64,000 nucleotides of DNA from Chitinivibrionales bacterium (GCA_028278335.1 JANQEN010000032.1:60246-124245); one strand, 5' to 3'. Shown: positions 36,031-46,210, counted from the stretch's first letter. A program made the numbers and translations. The notes: a model not told the origin generated them from the letters alone.

Positions 36031-36550
36031 TTTACCCCCCAGGTAAAAGTGGTTGACATTAAACTTTCTACTATTATACTACTCTATTGCACATTCTTCT
36101 ATAAATATATGCAACAATTCTAAGGTTTGCCAAAAAAAGTGAGTTAAAAATTACATTTTCCCTAGAATAGCACTAAATATATAAGTAAATCAAAAAACAA
36201 CAGCCTCATGATTCACACAATTAAGACAATTGACTAATTTACTTTGTTATTTATGAGAAATACCAAATCAGATTTAAGGAATTTATAAGTAATTGATCCC
36301 ATAATGTATCGGCAATATCGAACTAAATCCATTTACCTTAAGTCACTTTTGTTAGAAATTGCATCTATGGTATATTACCAAATATTCTGGTGGGTATTTT
36401 ACAGTTACGTTAAAAAGATCCATTGAATTTTCCTTTTTAAGAAATATTTGATGATTTGCTTTTAATCTACTTGAATGTATATAGGTTAACATTCTATATT
36501 AATGCAGCATCAGCAAATTATATAATCAATTGATTAGGAGGCAACTCTCT
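36031..36550. other. AT-rich intergenic region
   Basis: About 520 nt with divergent promoters for the C1 protease and the OPT transporter. No open frame with a ribosome binding site, no repeat and no hairpin above background is visible. Near 36525 the transporter's ribosome binding site AGGAGG begins. Confidence 0.5.
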
Positions 36551-38509
36551 ATGAGCAATGAGTTTAAACCATACGTGCCCGAAAAAACCGATATGAAAGA
36601 ATTTACCTTTAAAGCGGTATTTTTAGGCCTTATCATGGCTGTAGTGTTAGGTGCAGCAAACAGTTACCTGGGACTCCGTGTTGGCATGACCGTTGCCGCG
36701 ACCTTCCCCGCTGCAGTGGTTGCCATGGCAGCACTCCGCATATTTAAGGGAACTGTTTTAGAAGAAAATATGGCCCGCACAATAGCATCGGTGGGAGAGG
36801 CGCTGGTTGCTGGAGCTATTTTTACTATCCCCGCCTTTGTCATGGCCGGTGTTTGGACTGAAATACGCTATTTTGAAAGCTCGATCCTCATGCTTATTGG
36901 TGGTATCCTTGGTGTTCTTTTTGTCACCATTTCTCGGAGAGCCCTTATTAGCGAAACCGATCTTCCCTTTCCCGAAAGTGTTGCCTGTGCAGAAATCATT
37001 AAGGCTGGACAGAGTGGTGGTTCTGGTGCAAAGTATGTTTTTAGCTCCATGGGACTCTCTGCACTCATCCAATTCTTTAAAAGCAGCAGTGGTTTACAAA
37101 TCTTTGGAGAATCCTATTCAAAGGTTATTGAACTGGCAAAAGCACAAATCGACACAGGACTCAATTTCGGCAAGGACCTGGTATATAAGTCAGCTCTTTA
37201 CATCCATACACCCGCCGCCTCACCAGCTATTCTGGGTGTTGGGTATATCGTAGGACCACGTCTTGGAGCCCTAGTTTTTTCCGGTGGTGTATTTGCCTGG
37301 TTTTTCTTGGTACCTTTGGCACTGCTTTGCAATACAGAGCTCTGTGCTGCAGCAGAAGCAGCCAATGCCGACTGGATGACCATCGGCTTTAATGTATGGA
37401 AAAGTATGATCCGCCCCTTAGCAGTTGGTGCAATGGTGGTAGGAGCTTTCTACACCCTTTTTAACTTAAGAAAACCACTCATAGATGGCATCAGCCGTTC
37501 TATCAAGGACCTCAAAGCCTCGGCCGGTTCAAAGGAAGAATCGAAACGATTTGATAAGGATCTCAAAATCAATTATGTTGTCGGTGGTATTGCAGTACTC
37601 ATCATTCCGCTCATTTTCCTTTACAACTACTATACAAAAAACATTGGTGGTGCAATTCTTGCAGCAATTGTAATGGCCATTGCCGGTTTCCTTTTTGCTG
37701 CGATTGCCGGTTACTTAGTAGGTCTTATTGGTAGTTCCAACAATCCCATATCAGGGTTAACCCTTTCCACGCTGCTTATTGCAGCCCTATTGATGGTTGC
37801 CATAGGTCTTACCGGTCAACCGGGTATTGCTGCGGTCTTAGGCATTGCTGCGGTGGTCTGCTGCATCTCTGGAATTGGGGGCGATATGATGCAGGACTTG
37901 AAAGTCGGCCACATTCTTGGTGGCACTCCCTGGAAAATGGAGCTTGGTGAGCTCATTGGCGTAACGGTGACCGCCTTTGTCCTTGCGATACCAATCTCTC
38001 TCCTTCATGAAACCACTGCCGGTGGTATTGGTGGTGCCGAACTTCCTGCTCCACAGGCTGGTCTCATGGCACTCATGGCAAAGGGAATTGTTGGTGGTGA
38101 AATGGCTTGGTCTTTGGTGATCATTGGAATGCTCTTTGCCGTTGCATTAATTCTTCTTAACACACCCAGTGTTATGATCATTGCTGTGGGCATGTATCTT
38201 CCCTTCAGTATCACCGCAACGATCTTTGTTGGTGGAATTATTAAATGGGTAATTGATCTTATTCTGGAAAAAAGAAAGATTGGCAAAGAGGGAAAACAGT
38301 TGGCAGAAAACACCGGAATCTTGCTTGCTTCTGGGTTAGTTGCCGGAGAATCTCTGATGGGTATTCTTCTTGCGGTGTTTGTCGCTTTGGGAATCTCCTT
38401 ACCAAACATTAGTGAGAATGCTTTTGGTGGTATTGTTGTTTTTGGACTCCTTGCCTACATTCTCATTTACTATCCCTTAAAAAGTATCAAAGATGCAAAA
38501 TCTTCTTGA
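36551..38509 (+). CDS. OPT family oligopeptide transporter
   Basis: The ATG at 36551 lies 9 nt after AGGAGG. The 652-residue product has about 14-16 hydrophobic segments. It has the hallmarks of bacterial OPT proteins: FKAVFLGLIMAVVLGAANSYLGLRVGMTV at the start, LPFPESVACAEIIKAG near residue 145, and SNNPISGLT near 405. It should move small peptides, or metal-chelate complexes as in YSL-type members, across the inner membrane with protons. It overlaps the next gene by 17 nt. With the peptidases nearby (PepD at 38939), peptide uptake and breakdown is a coherent theme. Confidence 0.92.
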   Translation: MSNEFKPYVPEKTDMKEFTFKAVFLGLIMAVVLGAANSYLGLRVGMTVAATFPAAVVAMAALRIFKGTVLEENMARTIASVGEALVAGAIFTIPAFVMAGVWTEIRYFESSILMLIGGILGVLFVTISRRALISETDLPFPESVACAEIIKAGQSGGSGAKYVFSSMGLSALIQFFKSSSGLQIFGESYSKVIELAKAQIDTGLNFGKDLVYKSALYIHTPAASPAILGVGYIVGPRLGALVFSGGVFAWFFLVPLALLCNTELCAAAEAANADWMTIGFNVWKSMIRPLAVGAMVVGAFYTLFNLRKPLIDGISRSIKDLKASAGSKEESKRFDKDLKINYVVGGIAVLIIPLIFLYNYYTKNIGGAILAAIVMAIAGFLFAAIAGYLVGLIGSSNNPISGLTLSTLLIAALLMVAIGLTGQPGIAAVLGIAAVVCCISGIGGDMMQDLKVGHILGGTPWKMELGELIGVTVTAFVLAIPISLLHETTAGGIGGAELPAPQAGLMALMAKGIVGGEMAWSLVIIGMLFAVALILLNTPSVMIIAVGMYLPFSITATIFVGGIIKWVIDLILEKRKIGKEGKQLAENTGILLASGLVAGESLMGILLAVFVALGISLPNISENAFGGIVVFGLLAYILIYYPLKSIKDAKSS

Positions 38510-38897
38510 TATGACACCCATACGACTTCGGTCGTATCGCGTAAATGAAAAAAAGGGGGACGGAAGCTATACGCTTCTGGTCCCCAAATTTGGTACTGGG
38601 AAATTTGGCAAATGGCTTTCACGACGTTTTAAAAATCCCGACTATCTGGTCCATTTAGACGATTTTGGCTCATATGTATGGCATCTCTGCGATGGCGACC
38701 ATTGTGTCAAGGATATTGGTGAGTCCTTACGAACAAAATATGGTGATAAAATCGAGCCGGTTCACGACCGATTATCCCTCTTTTTTAGACAGATGGAAAA
38801 GTCAAAGTTGATTGCCTTTAAGGAAAATCTTACAGCAACCCCTATTGCTGCAACCTCCCTAGAATCATTAAAAGAGAAGGGTGCTGTTCCACAGTAA
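38493..38897 (+). CDS. PqqD-like protein (RiPP recognition element fold)
   Basis: Residues about 40-125 match the PqqD fold: VHLDDFGSYVWHLCDGDHCVKDIGESLRTKYG, where a winged-helix-like domain binds leader peptides in peptide-modification systems. Free PqqD-like proteins without a neighbouring radical SAM enzyme also exist and are of unknown role. It overlaps the end of the OPT gene; reinitiation at ATG 38511, one base after that gene's TGA, is also possible. The dipeptidase gene follows 41 nt downstream, so the three probably form one operon. No precursor peptide or modifying enzyme is visible here. Confidence 0.78.
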   Translation: MQNLLDMTPIRLRSYRVNEKKGDGSYTLLVPKFGTGKFGKWLSRRFKNPDYLVHLDDFGSYVWHLCDGDHCVKDIGESLRTKYGDKIEPVHDRLSLFFRQMEKSKLIAFKENLTATPIAATSLESLKEKGAVPQ

Positions 38898-38938
38898 AAA
38901 TTGCATAACCCATAGGAAGACAAAACAAAGGAGTAATG

Positions 38939-40381
38939 ATGGAAGCTAAGGTACAGGAAATACTCAAGATTTTTGAAGAGATAAACACGATTCCCCGAAA
39001 GTCTAAAAATGAACAGGCCATCTCCAACTGGCTTGTTGCTTGGGCAAAAGACAATAACTTTTCGGTACACCAGGATGAAACACTCAACGTATACATAACT
39101 ATCCCTGCAACATCCGGGAGAGAGAATGATCCCATAGTTATTCTTCAGGGACATATGGATATGGTGTGCGAAAAGACCCCCGATTCTCCCCATGACTTTA
39201 GTAAAGATTCGATTAAGCACCTTGTTGACGGAGAGTGGCTCCATGCAGACAATACTACTCTTGGCGCAGATAATGGGATTGCTATTGCCATTGCCATGGT
39301 TCTTGCTACTGACGACTCTCTTTCACGCCCTCCTTTGGAATTACTTTTTACGGTTGATGAAGAGACTGGACTCAATGGCGCAGTAAATATTCAGCAGGAA
39401 CACCTTAAAGGTAAAATTCTTTTAAACTTGGATTCAGAAGATGAGGGTGTTTTTACCATAGGATGTGCTGGTGGAAGAGATGTTGAAATTGCTCTTGAAT
39501 TAGAAAAAGATTCCACAGCTACAGAGGCTCGATGCTTTAAAATAGCAGTTGATGGCCTTAAGGGTGGTCATTCCGGTGTTGACATTCACGAACATCGAGC
39601 AAATGCCAATGTGTTTCTTGGAAGAATGCTCGACTACCTCTGCAAAGAAGCACCATCTCTTCAGATGGGATCGATCCATGGTGGATCTGCCCATAACGCT
39701 ATACCCAGAAACTCCTATTGCACGGTATCAGTGATTGATGATGAGCGAGAAGCATTGATCAACACCTTTGAGCAGGCTGCACTCAAGCTTGAGGAAGCTG
39801 CCAAAACCTATGATCCGGACATTGCAATAACCTTAACAGAACTTGATGAAAGCAGCTCTCTTTACACAAAGGAGAGCTCTCAAAGGGTTGTTGCCCTTTT
39901 AAACACACTCCCCCATGGTATTCTTCAAATGTCAGTTGATATTGAAAACCTCGTAGAAACCTCGACTAACTTTGCAACAATGGAAATGAAAGGTGACTCT
40001 CTCCATCTACTTTGTAGCCAACGGAGCTCTGTTGCTCAGCAATTGGACTGGGCTGTTGCCAAAGTGGAATCAGCTGCAAAACTGTGTGGTGCACCCTATA
40101 CTACCGGCCAAGGTTATCCTGGATGGGAGCCCAATGTCAACTCGTCCATACTGGCCACCTGTAAAAAAGTATATACAGAACTCTTTCAAAAAGAACCCCA
40201 TGTTGAGGCAATTCATGCAGGTCTTGAATGTGGCTTGATTGGTGCCAAATTCAAAGATATGGACATGATTTCCTTTGGTCCAACTATCAAAAATCCCCAC
40301 TCACCGGAAGAGAAGCTTCACCTTCCTTCAGTTGAAAAAATTTGGGATTTTACTAAAGCACTCCTTCAAGCTATTAATTAG
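38939..40381 (+). CDS. pepD: Aminoacyl-histidine dipeptidase (M20, PepD)
   Basis: The ATG at 38939 gives the better spacing (5 nt) from GGAG; one codon upstream is another ATG. The 480-residue enzyme has the M20C features: the first zinc ligand in LQGHMDMV, bridging Asp in GADNGIAIA, catalytic Glu pair in TVDEETGLNGA, Asp in LNLDSEDEG and the final His in AIHAGLECG. It cleaves dipeptides such as carnosine-type Xaa-His and others in the cytoplasm, using two zinc ions. It closes the OPT-PqqD-PepD operon and is followed by a strong terminator at 40403. Confidence 0.94.
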   Translation: MEAKVQEILKIFEEINTIPRKSKNEQAISNWLVAWAKDNNFSVHQDETLNVYITIPATSGRENDPIVILQGHMDMVCEKTPDSPHDFSKDSIKHLVDGEWLHADNTTLGADNGIAIAIAMVLATDDSLSRPPLELLFTVDEETGLNGAVNIQQEHLKGKILLNLDSEDEGVFTIGCAGGRDVEIALELEKDSTATEARCFKIAVDGLKGGHSGVDIHEHRANANVFLGRMLDYLCKEAPSLQMGSIHGGSAHNAIPRNSYCTVSVIDDEREALINTFEQAALKLEEAAKTYDPDIAITLTELDESSSLYTKESSQRVVALLNTLPHGILQMSVDIENLVETSTNFATMEMKGDSLHLLCSQRSSVAQQLDWAVAKVESAAKLCGAPYTTGQGYPGWEPNVNSSILATCKKVYTELFQKEPHVEAIHAGLECGLIGAKFKDMDMISFGPTIKNPHSPEEKLHLPSVEKIWDFTKALLQAIN

Positions 40382-40402
40382 AACTATCACGACATCTTTA
40401 AA

Positions 40403-40430
40403 TAAAAGCCCAACCTAGTTGGGCTTTTTT
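40403..40430 (+). terminator. Intrinsic terminator of the OPT-pepD operon
   Basis: AGCCCAAC (40407-40414) and GTTGGGCT (40418-40425) form a perfect stem with a CTA loop, flanked by A4 and T5 runs. Confidence 0.93.
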
Positions 40431-40550
40431 GGTGACTTATAGCAAAATTAATCTTTTTTTATGTATATTTCTATATAGCAGCATTGAGAATTCGATTTCT
40501 CTCCTTTAGTGAGTAATTCAATTAAATCATATTCAATGGGGGGTTGCCAT

Positions 40551-41579
40551 ATGAATGCAAAAGGACTTTCTTCTCTTTACACTTTTTTTATTATAGTATT
40601 GTTTCAAACCTCAACTTTTGCCACCTTTTCTATCACTGCTGTTGATACCGTATCTAAGTTGGTTGGAAGTGCTGGTGCTTCGTGTATCTCAGGGAGCATC
40701 ATACTGAGTGACGTACATCCGGGAAAGGGTATTGTCCATACACAAGCAGCCTATAATCGAACCAATCAATCACGGGCACGGGATTATATGCGGCGGGGTG
40801 ATTCTCCAAAGGACATCGTTCGGAAAGTAACCAATAATGACGCTCAGAACAATCCCCACACACGACAATATGGGGTGGTTCATTTAGATCACATTGGTGA
40901 AAGTGCTGGCTACACCGGCAGAAATTGTGGTAATTATAAGAGCCACATTATTGGAAGAAACTACACTATTCAAGGGAACATTCTCTCTGGTCAGCCTATT
41001 CTTGATTCCATGGAAGTCCGTTTTTTAAACACTGAAGGTACCTTTATGGACAAAATGATGGCTGCTTTACAGGGTGCAAAAAAACGTGGCGCCGACACTC
41101 GCTGTCGTCGCTACAACAAATCAACCATATCTGCCTTTATCCGTGTTGCTAAACCTAATGATAATGTCAATGATATGTACTTGGATCTCAATGTCAACAA
41201 CACCAGTGGGAGCACCGATCCCATTGACCTGCTCCAACGAAAATATGATGAATGGGCAAATAACAATGTTGGTATCCATACGCCTTTGAGTTCTTCAGGA
41301 AGCAAGGTAACGGTGCGTCAAAACTATCCCAATCCCTTTACTCATACAACGACCCTACGGTACACCTTACTCAAGCCAGCTAAGGTAAATCTTAACATCT
41401 ATAATACCGCAGGTAAAGCTATCAAAACCTTAGTTAACCACAACCAGGTTCCGGGAAAGTATACAATACAGTGGAATTCAGATGATGAAGAAGATAATCC
41501 AGTGATTGGTGGGGTCTATGTGTGTAAACTTACTGTGGACTCACAGGTGCAGACCTTCCGTATGCTACTTGTCAAATAG
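40551..41579 (+). CDS. DUF1028 family secreted protein with FlgD/T9SS-like domain
   Basis: The start at 40551 follows GGGGGG by 7 nt; an earlier in-frame ATG at 40509 is unlikely. A signal peptide ends at TFA. Residues about 22-235 match DUF1028, an Ntn-hydrolase-like fold: TFSITAVDTVSKLVGSAGAS, GIVHTQAAYN and QGNILSGQ. The mature N terminus would be the ATFSI strand, consistent with Ntn-like processing. The C-terminal 90 residues form a T9SS-type sorting domain (VTVRQNYPNPFTHTTTLRY, ending LLVK). It probably acts on peptides or peptidoglycan at the surface; the activity is not established for the family. Confidence 0.88.
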   Translation: MNAKGLSSLYTFFIIVLFQTSTFATFSITAVDTVSKLVGSAGASCISGSIILSDVHPGKGIVHTQAAYNRTNQSRARDYMRRGDSPKDIVRKVTNNDAQNNPHTRQYGVVHLDHIGESAGYTGRNCGNYKSHIIGRNYTIQGNILSGQPILDSMEVRFLNTEGTFMDKMMAALQGAKKRGADTRCRRYNKSTISAFIRVAKPNDNVNDMYLDLNVNNTSGSTDPIDLLQRKYDEWANNNVGIHTPLSSSGSKVTVRQNYPNPFTHTTTLRYTLLKPAKVNLNIYNTAGKAIKTLVNHNQVPGKYTIQWNSDDEEDNPVIGGVYVCKLTVDSQVQTFRMLLVK

Positions 41580-41601
41580 AGATTAATTATTTAATACAAC
41601 A

Positions 41602-41637
41602 AAAAAATCCTCCACTGAAATTCAGGGAGGATTTTTT
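41602..41637. terminator. Bidirectional intrinsic terminator
   Basis: AATCCTCC (41606-41613) and GGAGGATT (41626-41633), with an inner CTGAA/TTCAG pairing, are flanked by A7 and T6 runs. It separates the convergent DUF1028 and lipoprotein genes. Confidence 0.88.
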
Positions 41638-41659
41638 ATTCTATATGTTGAAATCGAAT

Positions 41660-42070
41660 CTATTCAGCACTGGTTGGGTTGCATCCCCCTGTTGGATGGG
41701 TAGTTGTTTTAGTTGCATGAACAAAGTAAGTAAATTTTGGTATTGAATCATCACTTACTTCCCAATGGGAGGAGTAGAGCATTGAAACCTGAGTACTCCG
41801 AGCATAAAAATCCATAATGCCAGCTAAACTGCTGTCTCCCACGCCAAAATCAGCTGATGGATGTATTGTAAAGGTTGTTGTAAACGCATATGAGGCGCTG
41901 GGAATATCCTTTAAAACAATAGTTTCGTTTGGTGCAATTAGATACTCCTTTGCCCGAAATTGAAACCGCACATTCGCACCGGCAATACTGGTTACCCTTA
42001 ACTCATTTCCATCACATCCAAGCATACCAATGATAACACCTATAAATAAGATGAATCGAATGTACCTCAT
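41660..42070 (-). CDS. Small lipoprotein (136 aa, unknown)
   Basis: The signal peptide ends in a clear lipobox MLGC (Cys19), followed by DGNEL. The mature protein is beta-rich with an Ala/Thr/Ser-rich C terminus containing a single distal cysteine (GGCNPTSAE), and may be an Ig-like or calycin-like domain. GGAGGATAT precedes the ATG as ribosome binding site. It is a single-gene unit on the outer membrane. No family recognised. Confidence 0.7.
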   Translation of the reverse strand: MRYIRFILFIGVIIGMLGCDGNELRVTSIAGANVRFQFRAKEYLIAPNETIVLKDIPSASYAFTTTFTIHPSADFGVGDSSLAGIMDFYARSTQVSMLYSSHWEVSDDSIPKFTYFVHATKTTTHPTGGCNPTSAE

Positions 42071-42271
42071 ATATCCTCCACATAATTCCTATCAAAGCGT
42101 GATCGAAAAATCAGTTATTATAATTATACCATAAGCTTTGAGATATTCAAGAATAAAAATTGCTCAATTTCTTTAATTTAATAGAGCTATCTAGAATAAT
42201 TGAACATTGATTGTGATGCCCTAGTAAGTGTATTTTGTGTATAACAACTTTGTTAACAACACGGGGGATCT

Positions 42272-43957
42272 ATGAAGAACATTTTGCTGTTAGCCTTAGG
42301 ACTTTCATCCACCTTACTCTATGGCCAAGATAGGATAACCGGAAAAAGCTTTACGACTCGTTCAGAGGTCATTGCTCAGCAGGGTATGGCAGCAACAAGC
42401 CAACCCCTAGCAACTCAAGCAGCTCTAGACATTCTCAAACAGGGTGGTACAGCCATTGATGCAGCAATTGCAGCTAATGCTGTTTTGGGTGTAGTTGAAC
42501 CTATGAGCAACGGTATTGGTGGTGATCTTTTTGCCATTGTCTGGGATGCAAAAACTAAGAAGCTTTATGGCCTTAATGCTTCAGGTCGTTCGCCAAAGGC
42601 CTTGAGTCTTGCCATGCTCAAAGAACAAAATTTAGAAAAAATTCCTACCCATGGTCCTCTCTCACTCTCTATACCAGGTTGTGTTGATGGATGGTTTGAG
42701 CTTCACAAAAAATTCGGTTCACTTTCCATTAAGGAAGTACTTAAACCGGCAATTCACTATGCCACGGAAGGCTTTCCTGTATCCGAAGTCATTGCTTCAA
42801 TGTGGAAAGAGAGTGTCCCTTATATTAAAGATCAACCGGGCTTTGCCGAAACCTTTCTTATAAAAGGAAAGGCACCCAAAAAGGGTGACCTGTTTAAAAA
42901 CAGCGCCCTAGCTTCAACGCTTCAAATAATTGCAGACCAAGGTCGGGATCACTTTTACAAAGGTGATATTGCCCGGCGTCTGTCATCTTTTATAAAAAAA
43001 CATGGTGGCTACCTTACCTTCGATGATTTTGCCACGCACACTTCAGAGTGGGTTACCCCGGTTTCGACCAACTATCGCGGTTATGATGTATGGGAATTGC
43101 CTCCCAATACTCAGGGAATTGCAGCGCTCCAAATGCTCAACATTTTAGAGCACTATGACCTCCGGTCAATGGGATTTGGTAGTTCCGAATACTTACACCT
43201 CCTAATTGAAGCTAAAAAACTGGCCTATGAGGATCGCGCAAAATTTTATGCCGATCCCCAGTTCAACAAACTACCAGTAAAAGAGCTTATCTCTAAGGAG
43301 TATGCAAAAAAGAGAAATGCATTAATCGATCCCCACAAAGCAGCCAAAGCCTATGATGCAGGTGCACTTGAAAGAGGTAACACCGTCTATTTAACCACTG
43401 CAGATAGAGAGGGAAACATGGTTTCCTTAATACAAAGTGTCTATTGGGAATTTGGCTCTGGCATGACCCCCCCAGATCTAGGATTTTCGCTTCAAAACAG
43501 AGGAGAGCTCTTTAGCTTAGAGAAGGAGCACTACAATGTTTATGAGCCGGGTAAACGTCCCTTTCATACCATAATTCCAGGATTTGTAACAAAAAAGGGA
43601 AAACCTTTTATAAGTTTTGGAGTGATGGGGGGCTCAATGCAACCACAGGGACATGTACAGGTACTGGTGAACATGATCGACTTTGATATGAATTTACAAG
43701 AGGCAGGTGATGCGCCACGCATTCGCCACAGTGGCTCATCCAATCCAATGAATCGAACAATGACCAATGGTGGCACCGTCAACATGGAGACTGGATTTGA
43801 TCCCGAGGTTGTTCGTGAGCTTGCCAAAAGGGGACACGCCATCAAGCACTGTGTTGGCCACTATGGTGGATACCAGGCCATTCTGTATGATCAAAAACAA
43901 AAGGTCTATTACGGTGCCTCGGAATCACGTAAAGATGGCCATGCCGCAGGATATTAA
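42272..43957 (+). CDS. ggt: Gamma-glutamyltransferase
   Basis: The 561-residue precursor has a signal peptide (residues 1-18). The Ntn-hydrolase halves are fused as usual: a large subunit with GMAATSQPLATQAALDIL and SNGIGGDLFAIV, then autoprocessing before Thr371 in ERGNTVYLTTADREGN. Aligned to other family members, Thr371 is the nucleophile. The small subunit contains the GSGMTPPDLGFSLQNRG and GVMGGSMQPQGHVQ regions. The enzyme hydrolyses or transfers gamma-glutamyl groups from glutathione and glutamyl peptides in the periplasm. A hydrolase gene begins 5 nt downstream, forming an operon. Confidence 0.94.
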   Translation: MKNILLLALGLSSTLLYGQDRITGKSFTTRSEVIAQQGMAATSQPLATQAALDILKQGGTAIDAAIAANAVLGVVEPMSNGIGGDLFAIVWDAKTKKLYGLNASGRSPKALSLAMLKEQNLEKIPTHGPLSLSIPGCVDGWFELHKKFGSLSIKEVLKPAIHYATEGFPVSEVIASMWKESVPYIKDQPGFAETFLIKGKAPKKGDLFKNSALASTLQIIADQGRDHFYKGDIARRLSSFIKKHGGYLTFDDFATHTSEWVTPVSTNYRGYDVWELPPNTQGIAALQMLNILEHYDLRSMGFGSSEYLHLLIEAKKLAYEDRAKFYADPQFNKLPVKELISKEYAKKRNALIDPHKAAKAYDAGALERGNTVYLTTADREGNMVSLIQSVYWEFGSGMTPPDLGFSLQNRGELFSLEKEHYNVYEPGKRPFHTIIPGFVTKKGKPFISFGVMGGSMQPQGHVQVLVNMIDFDMNLQEAGDAPRIRHSGSSNPMNRTMTNGGTVNMETGFDPEVVRELAKRGHAIKHCVGHYGGYQAILYDQKQKVYYGASESRKDGHAAGY

Positions 43958-43962
43958 TTCAT

Positions 43963-44949
43963 ATGCCACTCATTAGAAACTCCTCTTTTGTACCACCTCG
44001 TTTTTTTTCCAATGGTCATGTTCAATCCATGTTCCCCCTTCTTTTTAGGAAGGTGCGTGGTGTTCGTTACAAACGGGAACGTATGATTACCCCCGATAAA
44101 GATTTTATTGATCTTGATTGGATTCATAGGGACGGTGAGACTGTTGCTCTCTTACTGCATGGTTTGGAGGGGCATACCTACCGTCCCTATATGTTAGGCA
44201 TGGCAAAAGCCATGCAAAGGCTTGGAATAGCTGTTGCATCAATGAATTTTCGTGGTTGTAGTGGCACACCAAACAGGCTGCTCAAGTCATACCATCATGG
44301 TTCTACTGACGATCTTGATTCAGTGATTACCCATATACTCAATACGACAACCTACGAGAAAATCATTCTCATTGGATTCAGCCTGGGAGGCAATGTCATC
44401 TTAAAGTATCTTGGTGAGAAACCCTATGCAAATCACTCAGCAATTATCAGTGCCATAGCAATCTCAACACCCTGTGACCTTGCTTCCTGTGCAGGCAAAC
44501 TTGCTGAGCCATCAAATGCTCTATACATGAAACGGTTCCTAAAGCTTCTCCATAAAAAAGTCAAAGCAAAGATGACCACACTGCCTGGTCTGATTAATGA
44601 CATTGGGTATGATAAAATTAAAACCTTTAAGGATTTTGATGATCGCTATACAGCCCCAATCCATGGATTTACCGGAGCTGAGGATTACTGGGCAAAGTGT
44701 GCTTCAAAACAGTTTTTATCGTCAATTACTATTCCCTCCCTTTTGTTAAATGCAAAGAACGACCCCTTCCTAACCGAAAAATGCTGCCCCTGGGAAATTG
44801 CCCAAAACAGTCCTCATCTCTTTTTTGAACATCCTCATTCAGGCGGTCATGTCGGTTTTATCTCATTTAACAAAGAGAAGCTTTACTGGCACGAACAGAG
44901 GACTCTTTCATTTATTCAAGAACACTTTGCGGAATCACTCTCCTATTAA
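43963..44949 (+). CDS. Alpha/beta hydrolase, YheT-like
   Basis: The 328-residue cytoplasmic protein matches the YheT/AbhydrolaseD group. It has LLLHGLEGHTYRPYMLGMA (residues about 64-83), the nucleophile elbow GFSLGGN (about 140), an acid near LLNAKNDPFL and the distal His in HPHSGGHVGF. It hydrolyses an ester-type bond in an unknown substrate. It follows gamma-glutamyltransferase by 5 nt. Its 3' end overlaps the convergent gene's end by 15 nt, so no independent terminator fits between them. Confidence 0.9.
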   Translation: MPLIRNSSFVPPRFFSNGHVQSMFPLLFRKVRGVRYKRERMITPDKDFIDLDWIHRDGETVALLLHGLEGHTYRPYMLGMAKAMQRLGIAVASMNFRGCSGTPNRLLKSYHHGSTDDLDSVITHILNTTTYEKIILIGFSLGGNVILKYLGEKPYANHSAIISAIAISTPCDLASCAGKLAEPSNALYMKRFLKLLHKKVKAKMTTLPGLINDIGYDKIKTFKDFDDRYTAPIHGFTGAEDYWAKCASKQFLSSITIPSLLLNAKNDPFLTEKCCPWEIAQNSPHLFFEHPHSGGHVGFISFNKEKLYWHEQRTLSFIQEHFAESLSY

Positions 44950-46071
44950 ATAAACCTTTTTTGGTTTAATCAATGACGGTTGTATCACATACATGCCTTG
45001 AGAAATTTTATTACTCTTTTGTGAGTGGAACAAATGAATTGGGATTCGTTTCCCTAAAAGGTTGTAAATAAAAACATTATCATTTTCTATGTTAGCTTTT
45101 TGCACCTTTGCGTGATAATAATTAATAAAGGATGTCACAATAGGAATATCTTTAATCTTTCGAAGCTTTATAATGTATGAACCCTCTTCAGTTGCAGCCC
45201 ATACATAGACTTCGTTTTGAATCATACAAAAACCAAAGAGAAAAGTCCCTTCAATTGCCAATAAGGGTTTGGGATTGGAAAACTGCTCTGATACAATCTT
45301 ACGTTGAGCATAATGGAGGGTTGTGGATAAATCCTCGTTGCGTCTAAAAAAGTAGATCTCCTTTTCATCATCGGTAAGCCAGCAAGAAATATTACCATGT
45401 TTTGTATTTAGCGATAAAGATTTTGCCTCAGAAAAGGAATCATTTACAGACTCACGTGTTGCATAAAATAGACTATCCCTTTCAAATCCATAGCCCCGAG
45501 TAAAATAGATACTCTTACCATCTGGAGAAATCCATGGATACGCTTCAGCTCGCAAAGAGTCACACAATTCAGAAAGAAAATAAGACGAATCAAATAATCC
45601 ACGACCATTTCCTTTGTAAGCAATATGCAAATCATTAAAGTCCCACATCTCCATGGTACTTACAAAGATCATTGTCTCTCTATTAGCCGTTACTGAAGGC
45701 ATGATGGTTGCAGGGGCAGTGATCTTTGTGGTATCAATGGCAAGAGTCATGATGGAAAAAGTATCCTGGAGCCTGCTTCTTGACATTTTGTAAATAGAGT
45801 GATCAGTAATAAAAAAATCTCCATAGGAGAAATAGATCTCCAATCCATCCTTTGATAATTGGCCTACCATGGGCATATTCGGAATGTGGAGGGTATCCTT
45901 AATGATAAAAAAGGTATCATCAATGAAAAGCGATCTAATATGATTCCCCTGCAGGGATGAGGGGATTAAACCAAAGGCATTTTGGTGAACCACTTCTTGC
46001 GATATGCCTGAATAAAGCATAGAACAAATCAACATAAGGAATTTTAAAGCACTACTTTTTTTTACATTCAC
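44935..46071 (-). CDS. PD40-like beta-propeller protein with T9SS-like domain
   Basis: A signal peptide (residues 1-24, ending SGISQE) precedes a WD40-like PD40 propeller. Its blades show the typical W-I-S-P-D-G-K-S-I-Y-F pattern (PWISPDGKSIYFTRGYG, residues about 176-192, and CWLTDDEKEIYFFRR, 231-245). The C-terminal 60 residues form a small sorting domain (VFIYNLLGKRIPI, GMYVIQPS). It is probably a surface-displayed binding protein of TolB/PD40 type. The short sorting domain is less canonical than in other genes here. Function unknown. Confidence 0.8.
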   Translation of the reverse strand: MNVKKSSALKFLMLICSMLYSGISQEVVHQNAFGLIPSSLQGNHIRSLFIDDTFFIIKDTLHIPNMPMVGQLSKDGLEIYFSYGDFFITDHSIYKMSRSRLQDTFSIMTLAIDTTKITAPATIMPSVTANRETMIFVSTMEMWDFNDLHIAYKGNGRGLFDSSYFLSELCDSLRAEAYPWISPDGKSIYFTRGYGFERDSLFYATRESVNDSFSEAKSLSLNTKHGNISCWLTDDEKEIYFFRRNEDLSTTLHYAQRKIVSEQFSNPKPLLAIEGTFLFGFCMIQNEVYVWAATEEGSYIIKLRKIKDIPIVTSFINYYHAKVQKANIENDNVFIYNLLGKRIPIHLFHSQKSNKISQGMYVIQPSLIKPKKVYLIGE

Positions 46072-46210
46072 AATCTATCCAACCTCTTTTCAGATTCTTT
46101 CTACCCTAAAAAATTCATTTCCTATCACAACCGACTGCAGAATTAAAAAATTTTTATTATATTTATTAATATAAAGATAATTAATTTAAAATCAAAACTG
46201 GGGGGTTTCG

